Shown here one piece after another: positions 5,489-8,988 of a stretch of 8,988 bases of DNA. Every line of letters begins with the position of its first letter. The stretch's first letter is position 1. The notes below the pieces were generated by a model. That model made no database searches. It saw nothing but the letters and a program-made list of their open reading frames with translations, and was not told the DNA's origin. The DNA is from Deferribacteres bacterium (GTDB lineage: Bacteria > Thermosulfidibacterota > Thermosulfidibacteria > Thermosulfidibacterales > Thermosulfidibacteraceae): the NCBI GenBank assembly GCA_013153205.1, contig JAADEW010000080.1, positions 1 through 8,988 of the forward strand. Reading direction: 5' to 3'. The translations under genes were made by a program, and so were the position numbers.

Positions 5489-6366
5489 CTCTTCTCGCCC
5501 AATATCTCAAGGAGCCTGTCCACAATCTGCTCAAAAGCCTTAACCACCGGAGAATCGGGAGCCGCTTCAAAGAGGGGCTTGCCCTCGTCCTCAAGCTCAA
5601 CCACCTTGGGGTCTATGGGGATTCTGCCCAGAAAAGGAACCCCGTATTCCCTTGCCGCCTTCTCTCCGCCTCCTATTTTGAAAAGGGCTATCTCCTTACC
5701 GCAGTGGGGACATATAAGCCCGCTCATGTTCTCTATTATGCCGAGAACCGGGACATTGAGCTTTTTGGAGAAGTTGATGCTCTTTCTGGAATCAAGGAGA
5801 GCCACATCCTGAGGCGTGGTCACAATGATTGAGCCGTCAAGCTCCTTTATCAGCTGGGCAATGCTGAGAGGCTCATCCCCTGTTCCCGGTGGAAGGTCTA
5901 TTATGAGGAAATCGAGCTCCCCCCAGTTGACCTCACTGAGAAACTGCCTCAGAGCACTCATCTTCAAAGGACCCCTCCATATAACCGGGGTATCCGGTGA
6001 TGACAGCAGAAAGCTCATGGAGACCACTTTCAGGTTTTCGTTCACCTGAAGGGGCTCTATGCCCTCGTCGCTCACATACAACTGCCTGCCTTCAAGTCCG
6101 AGCATCAGCGGCACATTGGGCCCGTGTATGTCCGCATCAAGAAGGCCCACCCTGTATCCCCTCTTAGCCAGGGCATATGCGAGATTCACGGAGACCGTGG
6201 TCTTTCCAACGCCGCCTTTTCCGCTCATCACCATAATCTTATGCTTTATCTTTGAAAGCCTCCTTCTCAAAAGCTCTTCCTGATGCTTCTTCTGGACATC
6301 CTGAGAACACTGAGAAGCCATAGGGCATGTGGAACAGGCCCTGTTCTCTTCCCTGCATTCACTCAT
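5485..6366 (-). CDS. mrp: Mrp/Nbp35-family iron-sulfur carrier P-loop ATPase
   Basis: Cytosolic ATPase that holds a bridging [4Fe-4S] cluster in a dimer and passes it to apo-proteins. From ATG 6366 it has 293 residues. The N-terminus carries four cysteines (C4-x6-C11-x2-C14-x5-C20), similar to but tighter than the Nbp35 N-terminal motif. Then come the deviant Walker A GKGGVGKT (49-56), DADIHGPN (77-84), DLPPGTGDEP (157-166) and the family CxxC CPHC (C219, C222) that binds the shared cluster. A TTG at 6384 would add six residues, but ATG 6366 has GGGGAGG 6 nt upstream and is preferred. It overlaps the previous gene by 8 bp and the next by ATGA. It differs from its two upstream neighbours in lacking a ferredoxin insert, and probably loads or receives the cluster they handle. 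Confidence 0.94.
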   Translation of the reverse strand: MSECREENRACSTCPMASQCSQDVQKKHQEELLRRRLSKIKHKIMVMSGKGGVGKTTVSVNLAYALAKRGYRVGLLDADIHGPNVPLMLGLEGRQLYVSDEGIEPLQVNENLKVVSMSFLLSSPDTPVIWRGPLKMSALRQFLSEVNWGELDFLIIDLPPGTGDEPLSIAQLIKELDGSIIVTTPQDVALLDSRKSINFSKKLNVPVLGIIENMSGLICPHCGKEIALFKIGGGEKAAREYGVPFLGRIPIDPKVVELEDEGKPLFEAAPDSPVVKAFEQIVDRLLEILGEKR

Positions 6367-7231
6367 GGTTTTCCTCCCCAACAAGTTTTTCCCACATCTC
6401 TTTTATCAGCTCCCCGGTTAAGGTGTTCTCCTCAACGGGGGTCTTTCCCTCCTCCTGAAGCCTCGGTATGCTTTCGTCAACGGGAATCCTCCCCAGAAGC
6501 TCCACCTTCCACTCATCACACCAGTCCTCTATCTCCTCACACCTTTCAATGTTGATGTCAAAACGGTTTATCACCACGTAAACCCTCACCCCGAAGTTTG
6601 AGCAGAGCTCAACCACCCTCTTCAAATCGTGAATCCCCGAAATGGTGGGCTCGGTCACCACCACCACATCGTCGGCACCGGTAATGGACGAAATCACCGG
6701 ACAGCCTATACCCGGCGGACCGTCTATGAGAATCAGCCTTATCCCCTCCTCCTCTGCTATCTCCTTTGCCCTGTTCCTTATCACCGTGACCAGCTTGCCC
6801 GAATTCTCCTCACCGGGAACAAGCCTTGCGTGAACCATGAAACCCGCTCTGGTATCCGCCACAAACCACATACCCGCATCCTTCTCCTCAAGGGATATGG
6901 CTCCTTCAGGACAGGCAAAATAGCACAAAGCGCACCCATCACAGGAGACGGGGTCCACCTCAATCTCCTCGGTTATGGCATCGTAGCGGCAGAGCTCCCT
7001 GCACAGACCGCAAAAGTTGCAGGAAGCCCTGTCTATCACAGCCACTTTACCGCCTTTGAAGGTATGGGCTTCAAGGACTTTAGGCTTTAAAACCACATGC
7101 AAATCCGGGGCATCAACATCGGCGTCAACTATGAGCTTTTCACCGCCTAAAACGGCAAAGGACGAGGATATGGTGGTCTTCCCCGTTCCACCTTTTCCGC
7201 TTACCACAACTATCTCGCGATAAGGCTTCAT
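6359..7231 (-). CDS. MinD-superfamily P-loop ATPase with inserted 2[4Fe-4S] ferredoxin domain (second copy)
   Basis: Cytosolic ATPase of the MinD/ParA/Mrp class (COG1149-like), 290 residues from ATG 7231. Order of parts: deviant Walker A SGKGGTGKTT (11-20), DADVDAPDLH (36-45), then an inserted two-cluster ferredoxin segment, C71-C74-C77-C81 (CNFCGLCRELC) and C97-C100-C103-C107 (CDGCALCYFACP), then the ATPase resumes with LIDGPPGIGCPV (169-180), VVVTEPT and VINRFDIN. The first cluster motif ends in Cys-Arg, not Cys-Pro. A GTG at 7255 would give eight more residues, but ATG 7231 has GGAGG 7 nt upstream and overlaps the previous stop as ATGA. It is a paralogue of the gene before it, and paired copies are normal for this family, suggesting a heterodimer. 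In Desulfovibrio such pairs belong to the orange-protein complex. Confidence 0.93.
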   Translation of the reverse strand: MKPYREIVVVSGKGGTGKTTISSSFAVLGGEKLIVDADVDAPDLHVVLKPKVLEAHTFKGGKVAVIDRASCNFCGLCRELCRYDAITEEIEVDPVSCDGCALCYFACPEGAISLEEKDAGMWFVADTRAGFMVHARLVPGEENSGKLVTVIRNRAKEIAEEEGIRLILIDGPPGIGCPVISSITGADDVVVVTEPTISGIHDLKRVVELCSNFGVRVYVVINRFDINIERCEEIEDWCDEWKVELLGRIPVDESIPRLQEEGKTPVEENTLTGELIKEMWEKLVGEENHE

Positions 7232-8061
7232 ACCAGTTCCTCCAGCTTCTCCCACAGCTCTCTAAAGGCGTAAAAGAGCTCCTCATCGGCGTTTATCAGA
7301 GGAATGCCCCTGGAATAAGCCTGAGCAAACTCAAAGCGGTAGGGTATCTCCATAAGAAGAGGAATACCCTCTCTTTCGCAGTATTCCTTAACACGGGACT
7401 TTCTGGACAACCCCACTTTATTTTCCACAACGCCGTAAGCAATACCCAGCTCTTTCAAAAGCTCCTCAAGTAGCAGAAAGTCGTGGTATCCGAAAGGGGT
7501 GGATTCCGCCACCACCAGAACGAAATCAACACCTTTCAAAGCTTCAACCACGGGGCACGTGATACCCGGTGGAGCGTCTATCACCACTGCGCAATCATCA
7601 GGAATCCTTCTTTTAACCTGACGAATTAGAGATGTGGCTAATGCCTCCCCCACATTGAGTCTCCCGGCAATGAAATGGACGGCTTCAGCTCTTCCCACCT
7701 CCACATAGCCTATGCCCCTTTCAACCTCGTAGATGGCTTTTTCCGGACAGACATAAACGCACGTGCCACAACCGCGGCACAGCTTGTCAAAGACGAGCAC
7801 CTTTTGAGGAAGCACTGCTATAGCGTTGAACTGGCAGGCTTCCGAGCATTTCTTGCAGAAATCACACCTTGACTCGTCCACAACGGGCAAGGGAAGCGTT
7901 GCCACATCTTCTCTTTCTATCTGCGGATTCAGAAACAGAAAAGCGTTGGGCTCCTCAACATCGCAGTCAACGAAAACGCACCTTTCAGCGGCAAGAGCAA
8001 GACTCACAGCAACAGAGGTCTTCCCTGCCCCTCCCTTTCCGCTCGCCACGGCAATCTTCAT
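7228..8061 (-). CDS. MinD-superfamily P-loop ATPase with inserted 2[4Fe-4S] ferredoxin domain (first copy)
   Basis: Cytosolic, 277 residues, same architecture as the next gene: deviant Walker A GKGGAGKTS (8-16), DCDVEEPNAF (32-41), inserted ferredoxin with C66-C69-C72-C76 (CDFCKKCSEAC) and C95-C98-C101-C105 (CRGCGTCVYVCP), then IDAPPGITCPV (161-171), VVAESTPFGYHD (183-194) and VVENKVG. ATG 8061 overlaps the previous stop (ATGA); its ribosome site GGGAG is 10 nt away and weak, which fits coupling. The cysteine in PPGITCP is shared with the paralogue (PPGIGCP) and is a possible extra metal ligand near the nucleotide site. Family knowledge points to nucleotide-dependent electron or cluster transfer; substrate unknown. 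It follows two NifX-like cluster-binding proteins, its likely partners. Confidence 0.93.
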   Translation of the reverse strand: MKIAVASGKGGAGKTSVAVSLALAAERCVFVDCDVEEPNAFLFLNPQIEREDVATLPLPVVDESRCDFCKKCSEACQFNAIAVLPQKVLVFDKLCRGCGTCVYVCPEKAIYEVERGIGYVEVGRAEAVHFIAGRLNVGEALATSLIRQVKRRIPDDCAVVIDAPPGITCPVVEALKGVDFVLVVAESTPFGYHDFLLLEELLKELGIAYGVVENKVGLSRKSRVKEYCEREGIPLLMEIPYRFEFAQAYSRGIPLINADEELFYAFRELWEKLEELV

Positions 8062-8534
8062 CTTGATTCAAGCTCCCTAATGCGTTTTTCAAGCTCAGCA
8101 AGCCTATCTTTTATACTGTTTATCTCCTCTTTCAACTGTTTTATCTCGCTGTGAGAACCAGCCCTTTTAGAACCGGAATGGGATGAAACGGTGGCTTCAG
8201 GCTTTCCGGCAACGAGCTTTCCCATTATAAATTTCTCAACCGCTTCCCTCACCGTCAGCCCCTGCACACCCGTAACCGTCTTAACTCCCGCAGCGGAAAG
8301 GGCAGAAGCTGCATTGGGGCCCACATGCCCTGTTATCACCACTTCCGCCCCCTTCTCAGCAACAAGCTGAGCCGCCTGAACACCTGCCCCACCTGTGACT
8401 GACACATTAGGATTAGGTATGCTTTCACAACTCATGGTATTGGTATCAACAAACACAAAATACTGAGCGCGCCCGAATCTGGGGTCAACCTGAGCACCCA
8501 ATCCCGCTGAAGTAGCGGTAACACACACCTTCAT
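8058..8534 (-). CDS. NifX/NifB-type (dinitrogenase Fe-Mo cofactor family) cluster-binding protein with C-terminal coiled coil
   Basis: 158 residues. Residues 1-105 are the PF02579-type domain: MKVCVTATSAGLGAQVDPRFGRAQYFV, GGAGVQAAQLVAEKGAEVVI (48-67), TGHVGPNAASALSAAGV (68-84) and GLTVREAVEKFIMGKL. Relatives bind or carry metal-sulfur clusters such as the FeMo-co precursor or the Mo-Cu cluster of orange protein. A Ser/His/Lys linker (about 106-128) leads to a coiled coil with a perfect heptad ladder: L134, I138, I141, L145, L148, I152, L155. The tail probably dimerises or docks on a partner ATPase. ATG 8534 has GGAGG 6 nt upstream and overlaps the previous stop (ATGA). No nitrogenase gene is visible, so a nitrogenase role is not supported. 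The domain call is firm, the metal cargo is inference. Confidence 0.92.
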   Translation of the reverse strand: MKVCVTATSAGLGAQVDPRFGRAQYFVFVDTNTMSCESIPNPNVSVTGGAGVQAAQLVAEKGAEVVITGHVGPNAASALSAAGVKTVTGVQGLTVREAVEKFIMGKLVAGKPEATVSSHSGSKRAGSHSEIKQLKEEINSIKDRLAELEKRIRELESR

Positions 8535-8926
8535 AACTCACCTCCATGATGCCCGCAACCCTCACCGTGCTCATGGTGCTCGCACAGGCTCCCAGAGAAG
8601 CTCTCACCTTTCAAAAGCCTGGCCAGAACATCCATCACCCTGCCGTCTGCACCCACCACCACATCTATCCCTTCGTTTTGGAAAAACTGAGCGGCTCTCT
8701 GCCCCATACCGCCGCTGACGATGACGTCAGCTCCCAAATCCTTAACAAAGGACGGTATCATACCGGGACCGTGTATGTTAACAAAAGGGTTCTCCCTCAC
8801 CTCAACCGAAACAATCTCTCCGTCCTCGTCCAGCTCCACCACCACGAAATAAGGCGCTCTTCTAAAGTGCTGGGCCACCTCCGCTTCAAGTCCATGGGGA
8901 CTGTCAGCCGCAAAAACAACTCTCAT
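8531..8926 (-). CDS. NifX/NifB-type cluster-binding protein with His/Cys-rich tail
   Basis: 131 residues from ATG 8926. The PF02579-type domain (1-108) shows MRVVFAADSPHGLEAEVAQHF, IHGPGMIPSFVKDLGADVIV (51-70), SGGMGQRAAQFFQNEGIDVV (71-90) and MDVLARLLKG. The tail CEHHEHGEGCGHHGGE (115-130) has two Cys and five His in 16 residues, a likely soft-metal or zinc/copper/nickel site. This tail is common enough in the family to be real, but the metal is unknown. The ATG has GGAGG 6 nt upstream. However, the same frame stays open without any start codon to the right edge (8927-8988), so the protein may begin further upstream. First visible gene of the seven-gene operon; the operon promoter and any earlier gene lie outside the window. 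Confidence 0.9.
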   Translation of the reverse strand: MRVVFAADSPHGLEAEVAQHFRRAPYFVVVELDEDGEIVSVEVRENPFVNIHGPGMIPSFVKDLGADVIVSGGMGQRAAQFFQNEGIDVVVGADGRVMDVLARLLKGESFSGSLCEHHEHGEGCGHHGGEL

Positions 8927-8988
8927 CTTCCACCTCCCGTAAAGCTTGTAATACGGACACTCTTCCCGCTTCTTCCCCGGACAGTTTA
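8927..8988 (-). other. Open in-frame extension upstream of the first NifX-like gene
   Basis: The frame of the NifX-type gene continues to the window edge with no stop and no ATG, GTG or TTG. It reads CPGKKREECPYY and then KLYGRWK directly before the proposed Met, with most third positions G or C as in real genes here. So either the protein has an N-terminal Cys-containing extension or fused domain, or an upstream gene ends here in another frame. A second frame is also open to the edge, stopping at TGA inside the NifX-like gene; the third frame has TAA at the very edge. The GGGAGG ribosome site lies within this stretch. Confidence 0.45.

Noticed and set aside
7228..8061. MinD-like ATPase taken as a cell-division-site protein
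   Set aside because: It carries a two-cluster ferredoxin insert and lacks a MinC/MinE context or an evident C-terminal membrane-targeting helix.
8058..8926. NifX-like genes taken as evidence for nitrogen fixation
   Set aside because: The domain is widespread outside nitrogenase systems and no nif gene is visible in the window.
1..8988. CRISPR arrays, insertion sequences, attachment sites, replication origin
   Set aside because: No spaced repeats, transposase genes, terminal inverted repeats or DnaA-box clusters were seen; nearly all the window is coding.

Overview
The window most likely comes from a thermophilic, anaerobic-type bacterium. The signs are frequent AGA/AGG arginine and ATA isoleucine codons, Lys/Glu-rich proteins, tRNAs with GC-rich stems and encoded CCA ends, small thermophile-type repair enzymes (endonuclease V and Ogg2), and many iron-sulfur proteins. 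An affiliation near Aquificota, Thermodesulfobacteriota or a similar deep-branching group is an inference; no marker gene settles it.

Left part (1-3126). A partial Rrf2-family regulator on the minus strand diverges from a plus-strand operon, purB-nfi-ogg, whose three genes overlap at their junctions. It encodes a human-like (long-form) adenylosuccinate lyase, endonuclease V (deoxyinosine repair) and an Ogg2-type 8-oxoguanine glycosylase/lyase. The intergenic region holds an imperfect palindrome that overlaps a -35-like box of purB and could be an operator.

Middle (3119-4577). A minus-strand DEAD-box-type RNA helicase carries DEMD in motif II and overlaps ogg tail to tail by 8 bp. Upstream of it, also on the minus strand, are tRNA-Gln(CTG) and tRNA-Glu(CTC), driven by a near-consensus sigma-70 promoter. 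A very strong hairpin followed by a T tract lies between the tRNAs and the helicase. It may be the tRNA terminator, or an attenuator inside a helicase leader, because a promoter-like sequence lies between tRNA-Glu and the hairpin.

Right part (4591-8988). Seven tightly packed minus-strand genes run from the right edge: a NifX/NifB-type cluster-binding protein with a His/Cys tail, a second one with a C-terminal coiled coil, two MinD-like ATPases each with an inserted two-cluster ferredoxin domain, an Mrp/Nbp35 iron-sulfur carrier ATPase, a Cys-rich DUF1847 protein and a small 2[4Fe-4S] ferredoxin. Five of the six junctions are start/stop overlaps, so they form one translationally coupled operon. 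The parts resemble the orange-protein (ORP) operon of Desulfovibrio, which handles a Mo-Cu cluster, but the addition of DUF1847, Mrp and a ferredoxin suggests a distinct metal-cluster handling system. No nitrogenase or NifB gene is visible. The ferredoxin tail seems to be frame-shifted, and the first NifX-type gene may continue beyond the right edge.
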